From assembly GCF_006149005.1 (NCBI RefSeq), contig NZ_VBSL01000005.1, positions 124,338-188,337 on the forward strand: a DNA stretch of 64,000 nucleotides. Direction: 5' to 3'. A program made the position numbers and the translations under genes. Below, one piece after another: positions 44,801-54,126 of this stretch. Source of the stretch: Larkinella sp. C7 (GTDB lineage: Bacteria; Bacteroidota; Bacteroidia; Cytophagales; Spirosomataceae). Under the pieces are notes generated by a model, which was not told the origin of the DNA, did no database searches, and saw nothing but the letters and a program-made list of their open reading frames with translations. Each line of letters starts with the position of its first letter. Positions within the stretch are counted from its first letter, which is position 1.

Positions 44801-44910
44801 ACGGACTAAAGTCCGTGTTTGAATCCTAAAGGCCGCCCCAACCGTACGACGGTCCGCCCCCTGAAGGAGACTTACAGCATCCGGTCAAAGCCCCTTCAGG
44901 GAGTTGGGGG
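44801..44910. repeat. Two nested inverted repeats between nuoH and photolyase
   Basis: ACGGACT-AA-AGTCCGT (44801-44816) is followed by CCCCTGAAGG / CCTTCAGGG (44858-44867 and 44893-44901), bracketed by CCCCAAC / GTTGGGG (44836-44842 and 44903-44909). Confidence 0.75.
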
Positions 44911-45017
44911 TATTTAATTTTCAAATATAGGCATGACTGGGTTATTATTACCGGCTAAATTCCGTGGCTCCGCTAAACATTTCGATTCAACCGACCGTTG
45001 CCCAAAAAAACCATCGT

Positions 45018-46340
45018 ATGTCAAAACCTTCTTCTAAACCCGTCGCCCTGTTCTGGTACCGCCGGGATTTGCGCCTGAACGACAATGCCGGCCTCTATCA
45101 TGCCCTCCGCAGCGGTTTTCCGGTTTTGCCCGTTTTCATTTTCGACCAAACCATTCTGGATGCGCTCGACGACAAGCACGACCGTCGGCTTGAATTCATT
45201 CACAATACCGTTCTGGAAATGCAGCAGGAGTTTCGCGAAATCGGAACGTCACTGCTGGTTCGGTATGGAAAACCGCTGGATATCTACCGCGACCTGCTGA
45301 AAGAATTCAATATTCAGGCGGTTTTCACGAATTATGATTATGAAGTCTACGCAAAGGAACGCGACAAAGCGGTGGCCGATCTGCTCTCTGAAAACGGGGC
45401 GGAGTTCCATGCCTACAAAGACCAGACCATCTTCGACCGCGACGAAGTGCTGACCGGCAGTGGGTCGCCCTATACGGTTTTTACGCCCTACAGCCGCAAC
45501 TGGCACCACAAACTGACCGACTTTTACCTGAAATCATATCCCACCCAAAAATATTACGCCAACTTCCTGAAAACCGCTGCGCTGCCCATTCCGCCACTGG
45601 AAGAACTGGGTTTCAAACCGGTGAAAGAGCCGTTTCCGGGGAAAACCGTGCGGGCCTCCCTGCTCGATCATTACAAGGAAACCCGCGATTTTCCGGCCAT
45701 GAAAGGAACCAGTGAGTTGAGCATTCACCTCCGTTTTGGCACCATCAGCATCCGCGAACTGGCCCGGAAAGCGAAAGAACAAAACTTCACCTTTCTGAAT
45801 GAACTGGTCTGGCGGGATTTCTATTTTCAGGTGCTCGACCATTTTCCGCACGTCGAAAAAAACTCGTTTCGCCGGGAATATGACCACATCGAATGGCGCA
45901 ACAAGGAAGACGAATTTCAACGCTGGTGCGAGGGCCGAACGGGCTACCCGATTGTAGACGCCGGGATGCGGCAATTGAACGCAATTGGCTGGATGCACAA
46001 CCGCGTCCGGATGATTACGGCCAGTTTTCTGTGTAAACACCTGCTGATCGACTGGCGGTGGGGTGAAGCGTATTTTGCCAAAAAACTGCGGGATTACGAC
46101 CTGTCGGCCAACAACGGCGGCTGGCAATGGGCCGCCGGATCGGGGACGGATGCCGCGCCGTATTTCCGGGTTTTCAATCCCACACTCCAGGCCCAGAAGT
46201 TTGATCCGAAAGGCGAATACATCCGCCAGTGGGTGCCCGAATTCAATTCACTGGATTATGTCGAGCCGATGGTGGAGCACACGATGGCGCGAAACCGGGC
46301 TATTGAAACCTACAAAAAAGGGTTGGCGGCTGCGAAATAA
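45018..46340 (+). CDS. Deoxyribodipyrimidine photolyase (CPD type)
   Basis: 440 residues from the ATG at 45018; the frame extends upstream to 44964, but the photolyase start motif 'VALFWYRRDLRLNDN' fits the shorter form. The N-terminal Rossmann domain would hold the antenna cofactor. The C-terminal FAD domain has 'RFGTISIREL', 'ELVWRDFYFQVLDHFP', 'GRTGYPIVDAGMRQLNAIGW' and 'SANNGGWQWAAGSGTDAAPY'. It repairs UV dimers with blue light. Separate unit, divergent from nuoH across repeated palindromes. Confidence 0.92.
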   Translation: MSKPSSKPVALFWYRRDLRLNDNAGLYHALRSGFPVLPVFIFDQTILDALDDKHDRRLEFIHNTVLEMQQEFREIGTSLLVRYGKPLDIYRDLLKEFNIQAVFTNYDYEVYAKERDKAVADLLSENGAEFHAYKDQTIFDRDEVLTGSGSPYTVFTPYSRNWHHKLTDFYLKSYPTQKYYANFLKTAALPIPPLEELGFKPVKEPFPGKTVRASLLDHYKETRDFPAMKGTSELSIHLRFGTISIRELARKAKEQNFTFLNELVWRDFYFQVLDHFPHVEKNSFRREYDHIEWRNKEDEFQRWCEGRTGYPIVDAGMRQLNAIGWMHNRVRMITASFLCKHLLIDWRWGEAYFAKKLRDYDLSANNGGWQWAAGSGTDAAPYFRVFNPTLQAQKFDPKGEYIRQWVPEFNSLDYVEPMVEHTMARNRAIETYKKGLAAAK

Positions 46341-46432
46341 CGCGAAAAATTGCATTTACAAAATTGTATCTTGGATGATTACAACCTAATACGTGGTTTT
46401 GGTGTCTATACGACTACAACTTTTTGCTGTGC

Positions 46433-48790
46433 ATGCCGAACCGTTTCCTTTTCAGTTTCGCGTTCTTTCTGCTTGTTTTTCAGGAACTTATTGCTCAACG
46501 GGTGATGCTCAATGCCACCGTCATGCGGGCCGATACGGCGCTGCCCATTGTGGGAGCCAGCGTATTCGTGACCGAATCCGGTGCAGGTACGACCACGGAC
46601 GAGCAGGGCCGGTTTTCCGTTTCGTTGCGGCCCGGTTCCTACCACATCAACCTTTCTGCCGTTGGTTTTAAATCGGATCGTCCGTTTATCGTCGTCAATG
46701 CGAACCGGACGGCGGTTTTCCGGCTAATTTCCCAAACGTTTGAACTCGATGAGGTGGAAGTCCGCGACCGGCGCGCGGATCAAAACGTGAAGGACGTCCG
46801 GATGAGCCAGATTCAACTGGATGTCCGGCAATTGAAAAAAATGCCGGTGGTGCTGGGCGAACCGGACATTTTGAAAGCCCTGACGCTGCAAGCCGGTGTT
46901 TCGACGGCGGGCGAAGGTGCGGGCGGTTTCAACGTGCGCGGGGGGCGAACCGACCAGAATCTGGTGCTGCTCGACGGCGCGCCGATGTACAACACCTCGC
47001 ATTTGCTCGGTTTTTATGCCAACGTCAGTTCGGATGTGGTGCAGGACGTGAATATCTACAAAGGCAGTTTTTCATCCCAGTACGGCGGCCGAATTTCGTC
47101 CCTCCTGCTCGTCAACACCAAAGCCGGCAACAGCGAACGCTGGCGGCTTTCGGGCGGCATCAGCCCCATCAGCGGACGCGTGGTGATTGACGGGCCGATT
47201 GCCAAAGGACTGACGCTGATGGCCGCCGGGCGCGTAGCCTATCCCGACTGGATTCTGAAATCATTTCCCGAACGCAGTGCGGCCAAGGAAAGCCGGGCTT
47301 TTTTTTACGATGGCAACCTGAAACTCAACTATTCGCCCAATGCCGCCAATACAATTTCGCTGTCGGCCTACCGCAGTGCGGATCGCTTCAAATTCCCGGG
47401 CGACACCACCTACGGCTGGCAATCGAATGTGGTGTCGGGCCGCTGGAGCCGTTTGCTGCGCCGGAATTTTCAACTGAATGTCAATGCGTTATACAGCGGT
47501 TATCAGTACCATGTTGAGGGCGAAACCGAGGGCTACACTTTTCGGCTGACGTCTTATATCCAGCACCGTGAAGCCAAAGCCGATCTGTTTTATACGCTCT
47601 TCGATAAACACAAACTACAGGTAGGGGCGAACGGAATTCTCTACCGGCTTCAAAAAGGCGACCTTGAACCAACGGGTGACAATTCGAGCATCAATCCGAA
47701 ACGACTGGAACCCGAAAACGCCCGCGAACTGGGTGTTTATGCCAACAGTGAATGGATTCTGACGCCGTCGATTACGCTCCAGGCCGGTTTACGGTATTCA
47801 TCGTTCAGCCAACTAGGCCCGCAAACAGTGTATCGCTATGCCGAACAGACTCCCCGAACGCCCGAAACCGTGGTCGATTCAACGGTTTTTGCCGATGGAA
47901 AGCCCATGCAGACCTACGGGGGTTTTGAACCCCGTCTGGGTTTGCGGGTGCAACTTTCGTCCAGCATGTCTCTAAAACTTAACTACAGCCGAAACCGTCA
48001 GTACATCCACCTGATTTCGAACACCACCGCCATCACGCCCTCGGATTTCTGGAAAGTCAGTGATTCATACGTACCCGCTCAGGTGGCCGATCAACTGGCC
48101 ATTGGCTTATTTAAAAACCTGAACGACAACGCCATTGAACTGGCCCTCGAAGGCTATTACAAAACCACCGACAACCTGGTGGAATACCGCAACGGGGCTA
48201 CCCTCCTGTTGAACGAACGGCTGGAAACCGATTTGCTCCAGGCTCGGGGCAAGGCGTATGGTGTAGAGATAAGCGTTGCCAAAAATAAGGGAAAACTGAC
48301 GGGACAGTTCAACTATTCCTACGCCCGATCGTTCGTAGCGGTTCAAACGCCTTTCAGCGAATTGCAGGTCAATCAGGGCGCCGATTACCCGTCGAATTTT
48401 GATAAACCGCACAACCTGAATGTGCAAACCCGGCTGGCGATGCGCTACAACTGGACGTTTACGACCAATTTCGTTTACAGCACCGGCGTTCCGGCGACCT
48501 ACCCCGACGGACAATATGTGTTTGCCAACCAGCCGACGCTCAACTATTCAAAACGCAACGCCGACCGGATTCAGGATTACCACCGGCTGGATGTTGCCTT
48601 CTCGAAAGACACCCGGTTGAGCAACCGCCAGACGCGATACAGCATCTGGACCATCGGCATTTACAACGTTTACGCCCGCAAAAACCCGTATTCGGTGTAT
48701 TTCAACCGTTCCAATTCCCGGACAGACGCGTACCGGCTGTCTGTATTTGGCACCCTGATTCCGTCGATTACCTATAATTTCAATTTCTAA
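46433..48790 (+). CDS. TonB-dependent outer-membrane receptor
   Basis: 785 residues from the ATG at 46433, with signal peptide 'FLFSFAFFLLVFQELIAQ'. A carboxypeptidase-like domain follows ('ADTALPIVGASVFVTESGAG'), then the plug ('GFNVRGGRTDQNLVLLDGA') and a TonB barrel ending in 'PSITYNFNF' with C-terminal Phe. The stop overlaps the start of the DUF4249 gene by one base (TAATG). In Bacteroidota such pairs import an unknown small ligand; no substrate can be deduced here. Confidence 0.92.
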   Translation: MPNRFLFSFAFFLLVFQELIAQRVMLNATVMRADTALPIVGASVFVTESGAGTTTDEQGRFSVSLRPGSYHINLSAVGFKSDRPFIVVNANRTAVFRLISQTFELDEVEVRDRRADQNVKDVRMSQIQLDVRQLKKMPVVLGEPDILKALTLQAGVSTAGEGAGGFNVRGGRTDQNLVLLDGAPMYNTSHLLGFYANVSSDVVQDVNIYKGSFSSQYGGRISSLLLVNTKAGNSERWRLSGGISPISGRVVIDGPIAKGLTLMAAGRVAYPDWILKSFPERSAAKESRAFFYDGNLKLNYSPNAANTISLSAYRSADRFKFPGDTTYGWQSNVVSGRWSRLLRRNFQLNVNALYSGYQYHVEGETEGYTFRLTSYIQHREAKADLFYTLFDKHKLQVGANGILYRLQKGDLEPTGDNSSINPKRLEPENARELGVYANSEWILTPSITLQAGLRYSSFSQLGPQTVYRYAEQTPRTPETVVDSTVFADGKPMQTYGGFEPRLGLRVQLSSSMSLKLNYSRNRQYIHLISNTTAITPSDFWKVSDSYVPAQVADQLAIGLFKNLNDNAIELALEGYYKTTDNLVEYRNGATLLLNERLETDLLQARGKAYGVEISVAKNKGKLTGQFNYSYARSFVAVQTPFSELQVNQGADYPSNFDKPHNLNVQTRLAMRYNWTFTTNFVYSTGVPATYPDGQYVFANQPTLNYSKRNADRIQDYHRLDVAFSKDTRLSNRQTRYSIWTIGIYNVYARKNPYSVYFNRSNSRTDAYRLSVFGTLIPSITYNFNF

Positions 48791-49827
48791 TGAAGCAGTT
48801 GGCACTTGTGTTGGTGATTTTGAGCGGGTTGTTGTCCTGCATCGATCCGGTTTCGTTGCCCATCCGCAATGAAGCTCCGCAGTTGGTGGTCGATGGGCTG
48901 ATTACCAACGAAAAACCGCCTTACAGCGTCCGGCTGTCGTATTCTGGCAGTTTTACATTCGATCAGGAAAATCCGCAGGACCAAAAGGTGACGGATGCGG
49001 TCGTGACGCTGAACGATGACGCGGGGCATTCGACGCCAATGGCGCACGATGTACTGAATGCAGGTTTTTATCGAACGACGGACGCTGCGTTTGTGGGGCA
49101 ACCGGGCCGCAGTTATACCCTGACGATTCGTTTGGCTAATGGAAAAACGTTCGTTTCGGCACCCGAAAAAATGCCCGCCGTTCCCGGTATCGACAGCGTT
49201 TACGCCCGGTTTACGCCCACCGAAAGCATCACCCTACCCTACCAGTATTATTTTTACCTCGACGCATCGGACCCCTCCGCACAGCAAAATTTTTACCGCT
49301 GGACGGCATATGCCTACACCGCCCGGCGTTCAACCGGGGTGCCGTGTTGCCTGGGCTGTACGGCCATTTGTTTTGATCGCTGCTGGGTGCAGTATTTTAG
49401 TCAGGATGTCAACATTCTGTCGGACAACGGCATCAATGGAAACCAGCTTCGGCAGCAACTCGTCATGCGCTCACCGATCTACACGCCCGGTCCCACGCTC
49501 GTCGAAGTGCAGCAATTCAGCCTGACGCCGGCGGCTTTTCAGTTCTGGAAACTCTTCAAGGAACAACAATCCCGAACCGGGACTATTTTCGATCCGCTAC
49601 CGGCTTCGGTAATCGGCAACATTTCCAATGCCAGCCATGCTGAAGAGAAGGCGCTGGGGTATTTTGGTGCGTCGGCGGTTGTTCGGAAGCGGTTTCGGGA
49701 GCGTGGGGATGCGACCTACGGCACGGCCATTTACGGGTATATCAGTTCCGTTATGGTTCCGCAGGGCGATTGCCGCCAAACCTACGGCTGGCTTACTCCC
49801 GTGACCGAGCCCAGCGGCTGGCAATAA
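48790..49827 (+). CDS. DUF4249 domain lipoprotein
   Basis: 345 residues. The N-terminus 'LALVLVILSGLLSCID' is a lipoprotein signal with a lipobox LLSC. DUF4249 features are 'LVVDGLITNEKPPYSVRLS' and 'FYRTTDAAFVGQPGRSYTLT'. Several Cys occur in the middle ('CCLGCTAICFDRCW'), probably disulfides. It is cotranscribed and coupled with the TonB receptor and may be its surface partner. It ends next to the convergent transglycosylase gene. Confidence 0.9.
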   Translation: MKQLALVLVILSGLLSCIDPVSLPIRNEAPQLVVDGLITNEKPPYSVRLSYSGSFTFDQENPQDQKVTDAVVTLNDDAGHSTPMAHDVLNAGFYRTTDAAFVGQPGRSYTLTIRLANGKTFVSAPEKMPAVPGIDSVYARFTPTESITLPYQYYFYLDASDPSAQQNFYRWTAYAYTARRSTGVPCCLGCTAICFDRCWVQYFSQDVNILSDNGINGNQLRQQLVMRSPIYTPGPTLVEVQQFSLTPAAFQFWKLFKEQQSRTGTIFDPLPASVIGNISNASHAEEKALGYFGASAVVRKRFRERGDATYGTAIYGYISSVMVPQGDCRQTYGWLTPVTEPSGWQ

Positions 49828-51093
49828 TCACAATACTTTCCAGCCCACCAGCCAGGTGCGGCCACCCGGTTTGAGCTGGTCGGCTTTCGGGAGCGGCACC
49901 CCCGCCAGCCCGGTTTGCGGATTAAGACAAATCAGCGTGAGTTTATACGTTTTTTTGTCGGCATCGGCCACCAGTTTGGTCGAGCGCAGAAAAATCTGGC
50001 CCGACTGGCGGTCCACATCATCCACCGTCGCATAAAGCACATCGTTCTTGCCCAGTTTCTGATCACCGATCACCACGTCTTTTGTCAGTTTGAATTCCCA
50101 CGTTTGTCCGACCGCCACCTTACCGGGTTTGATCAGTTCGGCTTCAACTTCACCCTTGAACAAAACTGCATTCGACGCTTTCAACTTCGACAGGGTTCCC
50201 AGCAAACTATCGACCGAAGCGGTTTCAAACCGTAATTCCAGGCTTTCCTTTGGCTCGATGGCCAGCCCAACCGGTTCCGGTTCCTCAGCCGGAATCAACC
50301 CTTTTGCAATGGCTTCGGCCCGTTCCCGTTCGTACGAATTGCCTGCCGATGCCATCAGGTTATTGGTCAGGTATTGACCCGGAAACTGAAAAAACTCCTT
50401 GACGGCCACGATTTTGTAGAGGTAATCGCTTGTCTCGGCGTTCATCGACAGGAAGTAGTAATTGCTCTGCTGCTGCTTTTTCATGTGCGATTGCATCCGG
50501 CCAATCCCGCCGTTGTAGGCAGCCGCCACCATCGTCCACGAACCCAGATTTCGGTACAGAATCCGCAAATAGCGACACGCGGCATCGGTCGATTTGAGCA
50601 GGTCTTTGCGCTCATCCACCTTGTCGTTCCGTTTCAAACCCAGTTCATCGGCCGTTTCGGGCATGAGTTGCCAGTAGCCCGTCGCGCCTTTGTGGGAAAC
50701 CGCATCGGCTTTGAGTCCGCTTTCCACCACGGCCAGGTATTTGAAATCGTCGGGAATGCGGTGTTTTTTCAGAATCGGCTCGATGATCGGGAAGTACTGG
50801 GCAATGGCCCGACGGCGGAAATTGATCAGGTGATTCTGCGACGACACATTCCGCATCAGCGCCATCGACAGGTTGTGCGCAACGGCTCCGCTTTCCACCG
50901 GAACCGGCTCCCCGCAAAAGTTTACACCCATCGGTTTGGGTACGGCTACCGACCGGGCGGGCAATTTACGAGCCATTTTGCGGGAAGACCGTTGGGCAAA
51001 AACCGCTGTTGCCACCGTGAGGCTGAAGAGACTAATCAGGGTAATCGAAAAAAAGAATCGTTGTTGATGCACGCCTATAACCTTGGTTGTCAA
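49828..51093 (-). CDS. Secreted lytic transglycosylase (MltD/SLT type)
   Basis: 421 residues with an N-terminal membrane or signal segment ('FFFSITLISLFSLTVATAVF'). The SLT domain is clear: catalytic Glu in 'LAVVESGLKADAVSHKGATG', then 'WQLMPETADELGL' and 'AAAYNGGIGRMQSH'. The C-terminal 150 residues are not LysM; they contain a beta-rich region ('VAVGQTWEFKLTKDVVIGD') of the type seen in conjugative-transposon TraM-like proteins, but I am not sure. It cuts peptidoglycan between MurNAc and GlcNAc. Confidence 0.88.
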   Translation of the reverse strand: MTTKVIGVHQQRFFFSITLISLFSLTVATAVFAQRSSRKMARKLPARSVAVPKPMGVNFCGEPVPVESGAVAHNLSMALMRNVSSQNHLINFRRRAIAQYFPIIEPILKKHRIPDDFKYLAVVESGLKADAVSHKGATGYWQLMPETADELGLKRNDKVDERKDLLKSTDAACRYLRILYRNLGSWTMVAAAYNGGIGRMQSHMKKQQQSNYYFLSMNAETSDYLYKIVAVKEFFQFPGQYLTNNLMASAGNSYERERAEAIAKGLIPAEEPEPVGLAIEPKESLELRFETASVDSLLGTLSKLKASNAVLFKGEVEAELIKPGKVAVGQTWEFKLTKDVVIGDQKLGKNDVLYATVDDVDRQSGQIFLRSTKLVADADKKTYKLTLICLNPQTGLAGVPLPKADQLKPGGRTWLVGWKVL

Positions 51094-51235
51094 TGAGTAA
51101 AACGATCACACAGGCTTTTGTGTTCATTTTAGACGCGGTTTTTAGGAAAAGGTTACGGTCTGCTGGTCAATAAATCCGCAGCGCACAGAGGCCATTTCAA
51201 CCGGAATATAGGTCAATGTCTCAACCGATCGCTCA

Positions 51236-51445
51236 TCACACCTTCTGCAAAAACTGCGTTTTCAACACCATCACCGTCCGATCCACCTTCCCTTCGATTT
51301 CCTCCGCATCATCCGTAAGCCGGATGTTTTTCACGACCGTGCCTCTTTTCAGCGTCGTTGAACTGCCCTTCACTTTGAGATCTTTGATCAATTTCACCGA
51401 ATCGCCTTCGGCAAGCGTTGTGCCATTGCTGTCTTTTACGTCCAT
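51236..51445 (-). CDS. Short PhnA/YjdM-type protein
   Basis: 69 residues from the ATG at 51445: 'MDVKDSNGTTLAEGDSVKLI', then 'RGTVVKNIRLTDDAEEIEGK'. This is the SH3-like C-terminal domain of PhnA/YjdM proteins; the N-terminal zinc ribbon found in longer members is absent. A longer frame from 51529 exists, but a -7-like box (TATCTTCG, on the minus strand at 51479-51472) lies inside it and favours the shorter start. The function is unknown; the link to phosphonates is only by name. Confidence 0.8.
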   Translation of the reverse strand: MDVKDSNGTTLAEGDSVKLIKDLKVKGSSTTLKRGTVVKNIRLTDDAEEIEGKVDRTVMVLKTQFLQKV

Positions 51446-51471
51446 TTCGTTTCCGTTTTGAATTGTGGCCG

Positions 51472-51479
51472 CGAAGATA
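51472..51479 (-). promoter_or_regulatory. Candidate -7 box for the PhnA-like gene
   Basis: On the minus strand TATCTTCG differs from the TAnnTTTG consensus by one base. A TTG lies 24 bases upstream of it. The distance to the ATG at 51445 is about 25 bases. Confidence 0.35.
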
Positions 51480-51609
51480 GGACTTCTCCTTTCAATCATT
51501 TCCCAACCAAGTAGAAAAAGACCATCCAATGATTTTTAATACATTCGTGCGTTCCCGCGGTTTTGAACATTTTTACACCGGAATAGCACTCAACCAACCA
51601 TTCACTCTA

Positions 51610-54105
51610 ATGAAGATTCGATTTACCGCTCTTTTTTTTCTCAGCCTGCTTCTTTCCATTGCCAAACATCCGGTGCTGGCTCAACGGCCTCCCGCCTACC
51701 CGTTGGTCACCATCGATCCGTATACGAGTATCTGGGCATTTACCGACAAGCTCAACGAATCGCCGACCCGCCACTGGACGGGCAAAAATCAGCCGCTCGA
51801 CGGCTTGGTTCGCGTCGATGGCCGGGCCTACCGGTTTATGGGTGCCGAAATGACTACGCTCAAAACGGTGATTCCAACCGCACTAACGGCAGGTTACGAA
51901 TTGCAGTACACTTTTCAGAAACCGGGTGACGGATGGGAAAAACCGGGTTTCAAACCCTCCGGCGACTGGAAAACCGGACAGGCACCCATCGGCGACGGAG
52001 CCTCCAGCAATCCCGTCAAACCCGCCACACTCTGGAAAACCAAAGAAGTCTGGTACCGACGCACCGTGACCGTTTCGGATCTGAATTTTGAAAAACCGGT
52101 TTTGTACCTGAGTCATGACAACGATGTGGTCGTGTACATCAATGGCGTGAAGGCTTTCGAAAGCGGCCCCGGTTACATCGGTGATTACAAGACATTCGCC
52201 TTGTCTCCGGCGGCCAAAGCAGCGTTGAAAAAAGGAACCAACCTGCTGGCGGTGAGTTGCATCAACCCCGTCGGCGGTGGGTATGTCGATGTGGGTTTGG
52301 TAGATCAGCGGAAAGTGAATCTGGGTGCGCCGGTAATGCTCGCTCAACAACAGAACGTGACGGTTCGGGCGACCCAAACGGAATACCGGTTTGCCGCCGG
52401 GCCCGTCAGCCTTACCGTCAATTTCACAACGCCCTTGTTGCTGGATGATCTGGATGTGGCCACCCGCCCGGCTTCGTACCTGACCTACACCGCCCAATCG
52501 ACCGACGGAAAACCGCATACCGTCGAAGTCTACACAGCGGCTTCGGGCCTGTTGAGTGTGAATCAGCCCAATCAGGAAGTGGTCGGCAAACGTTCATCGG
52601 CCGAAGGACTGACGGTTTTGTCGATCGGCACGACGGAGCAGAACATTCTGGGGCGCAAAGGCGATGATGTCCGGATCGACTGGGGCTATGCGCTCCTGGC
52701 GGTTCCAACGGCGTCGACCACGCAGACCGGCATCGGGCAACCGGCTGCTCTGTTCCGCAGTTTTGTCAGCACCGGAAAAGTGGTCGATGAAGCCAACCAG
52801 CCGACCGCGGCCGACAACCGGTCGCTGGCGGTTTCGCAAGCGTTGGGAACGGTGACGCAAACGCCGAAAACCGCGCACGTGATCCTGGGATACGATGACC
52901 TGTATGCCGTTCAGTATTTTGGCAAAAACCTGCGGGCGTGGTGGCGCCGGGACGAATCCATGACGACCGAAAAAATGCTGGCTGCGGTGGAAAAGGATTA
53001 TGCCCAACTCACCGAAAAATGCCGCCAGTTTGATCAGAAACTGCACGCCGAAGCCGAAAAATCGGGTGGAAAACCGTATGCCGATCTGTGCCAGTTGGCC
53101 TACCGTCAGGCGATTGCGGCCCATAAAACTGTGGCGGGTCCAAAAGGTGAAGTGCTGTTTCTGTCCAAAGAAAATTTCAGCAACGGCTCCATCGGAACGG
53201 TGGACGTGACCTATCCGTCGGCTCCGCTTTTTCTGATTTATAATCCGACCTTGCTGAAAGGCATGATGGAGCCGATTTTCCAGTATTCGGAAAGCGGAAA
53301 ATGGACCAAGCCGTTTGCCGCCCACGATGTGGGGACCTATCCGCTGGCCAACGGCCAGACTTACGGCGAGGACATGCCGGTGGAAGAGAGCGGCAACATG
53401 CTGATTCTGACAGCCGCCATTGCTGCCTCCGAAAAAAATGCCGATTATGCCAAACAACACTGGCAAACCCTGACCACCTGGGTCGATTACCTCAAAAAAG
53501 ACGGTTTCGATCCCGCCAATCAGCTTTGCACCGATGATTTCGCCGGTCACCTCGCCCGCAACGCCAACCTGAGCATCAAAGCCATCATGGGCATTGCGTC
53601 GTATGGACATCTGGCGAAGCTATTGGGACAGTCGGAAGTTGGTGACCAACACCTGAAGTTGGCCCGCGAGCTGGCACAAAAATGGGTGCAAATGGCGCAG
53701 GATGGCGATCATTATGCGCTGACGTTCGATAAACCGCAGGGAAGCTGGAGTCAGAAATACAACCTGGTGTGGGATAAACTCCTGGATCTGAACATCTTTC
53801 CGAAGGACGTGGCCGAAAAAGAAATCCGGTATTACCTGACCAAACAGCAGCCCTTTGGCCTGCCGCTGGACAGCCGCAAAACCTACACCAAATCGGACTG
53901 GATTATCTGGACGGCCACCATCGCCGACAAACCGCAGGACTTTCAGCAATTGGTGCTGCCGGTTTTCAAGTATGCCGACCAGACCCCCAGCCGGGTACCG
54001 CTGGGCGACTGGCACGAAACCACCAACGGCAAGCAGGTTGGGTTTCAGGCCCGTTCGGTGGTGGGCGGTTATTTCATTAAACTGTTACACGATAAACTCC
54101 ATTAA
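51610..54105 (+). CDS. Secreted DUF5127/DUF4965/DUF1793 (glutaminase-like) protein
   Basis: 831 residues from the ATG at 51610, the start of a signal peptide ('FTALFFLSLLLSIAKHPVLA'). 'PLVTIDPYTSIWAFTDKLNE' and 'RHWTGKNQPLDGLVRVDGRA' fit DUF4964/DUF5127; an inserted jelly-roll module ('WYRRTVTVSDLNFEKPVLYL', 'VVVYINGVKAFE') resembles a GH2 sugar-binding fold. The last 330 residues ('HAEAEKSGGKPYADLCQLAY', 'DMPVEESGNMLILTAAIAAS') match the helical DUF1793 barrel. Fungal members are called glutaminase A, but bacterial ones may be glycosidases. A secreted isomerase-like gene follows after 21 bases. Confidence 0.85.
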   Translation: MKIRFTALFFLSLLLSIAKHPVLAQRPPAYPLVTIDPYTSIWAFTDKLNESPTRHWTGKNQPLDGLVRVDGRAYRFMGAEMTTLKTVIPTALTAGYELQYTFQKPGDGWEKPGFKPSGDWKTGQAPIGDGASSNPVKPATLWKTKEVWYRRTVTVSDLNFEKPVLYLSHDNDVVVYINGVKAFESGPGYIGDYKTFALSPAAKAALKKGTNLLAVSCINPVGGGYVDVGLVDQRKVNLGAPVMLAQQQNVTVRATQTEYRFAAGPVSLTVNFTTPLLLDDLDVATRPASYLTYTAQSTDGKPHTVEVYTAASGLLSVNQPNQEVVGKRSSAEGLTVLSIGTTEQNILGRKGDDVRIDWGYALLAVPTASTTQTGIGQPAALFRSFVSTGKVVDEANQPTAADNRSLAVSQALGTVTQTPKTAHVILGYDDLYAVQYFGKNLRAWWRRDESMTTEKMLAAVEKDYAQLTEKCRQFDQKLHAEAEKSGGKPYADLCQLAYRQAIAAHKTVAGPKGEVLFLSKENFSNGSIGTVDVTYPSAPLFLIYNPTLLKGMMEPIFQYSESGKWTKPFAAHDVGTYPLANGQTYGEDMPVEESGNMLILTAAIAASEKNADYAKQHWQTLTTWVDYLKKDGFDPANQLCTDDFAGHLARNANLSIKAIMGIASYGHLAKLLGQSEVGDQHLKLARELAQKWVQMAQDGDHYALTFDKPQGSWSQKYNLVWDKLLDLNIFPKDVAEKEIRYYLTKQQPFGLPLDSRKTYTKSDWIIWTATIADKPQDFQQLVLPVFKYADQTPSRVPLGDWHETTNGKQVGFQARSVVGGYFIKLLHDKLH

Positions 54106-54126
54106 TTCACTTTTTTAACTGAGCCC

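Noticed and set aside
44964-45017. N-terminal extension of the photolyase
   Set aside because: The photolyase fold begins at 'VALFWYRRDLRLNDN'; the added 18 residues carry no signal and start at a non-ATG codon.
51446-51529. N-terminal extension of the PhnA-like protein
   Set aside because: The extra 28 residues lack the zinc-ribbon cysteines expected of longer YjdM proteins, and a promoter-like box lies within.
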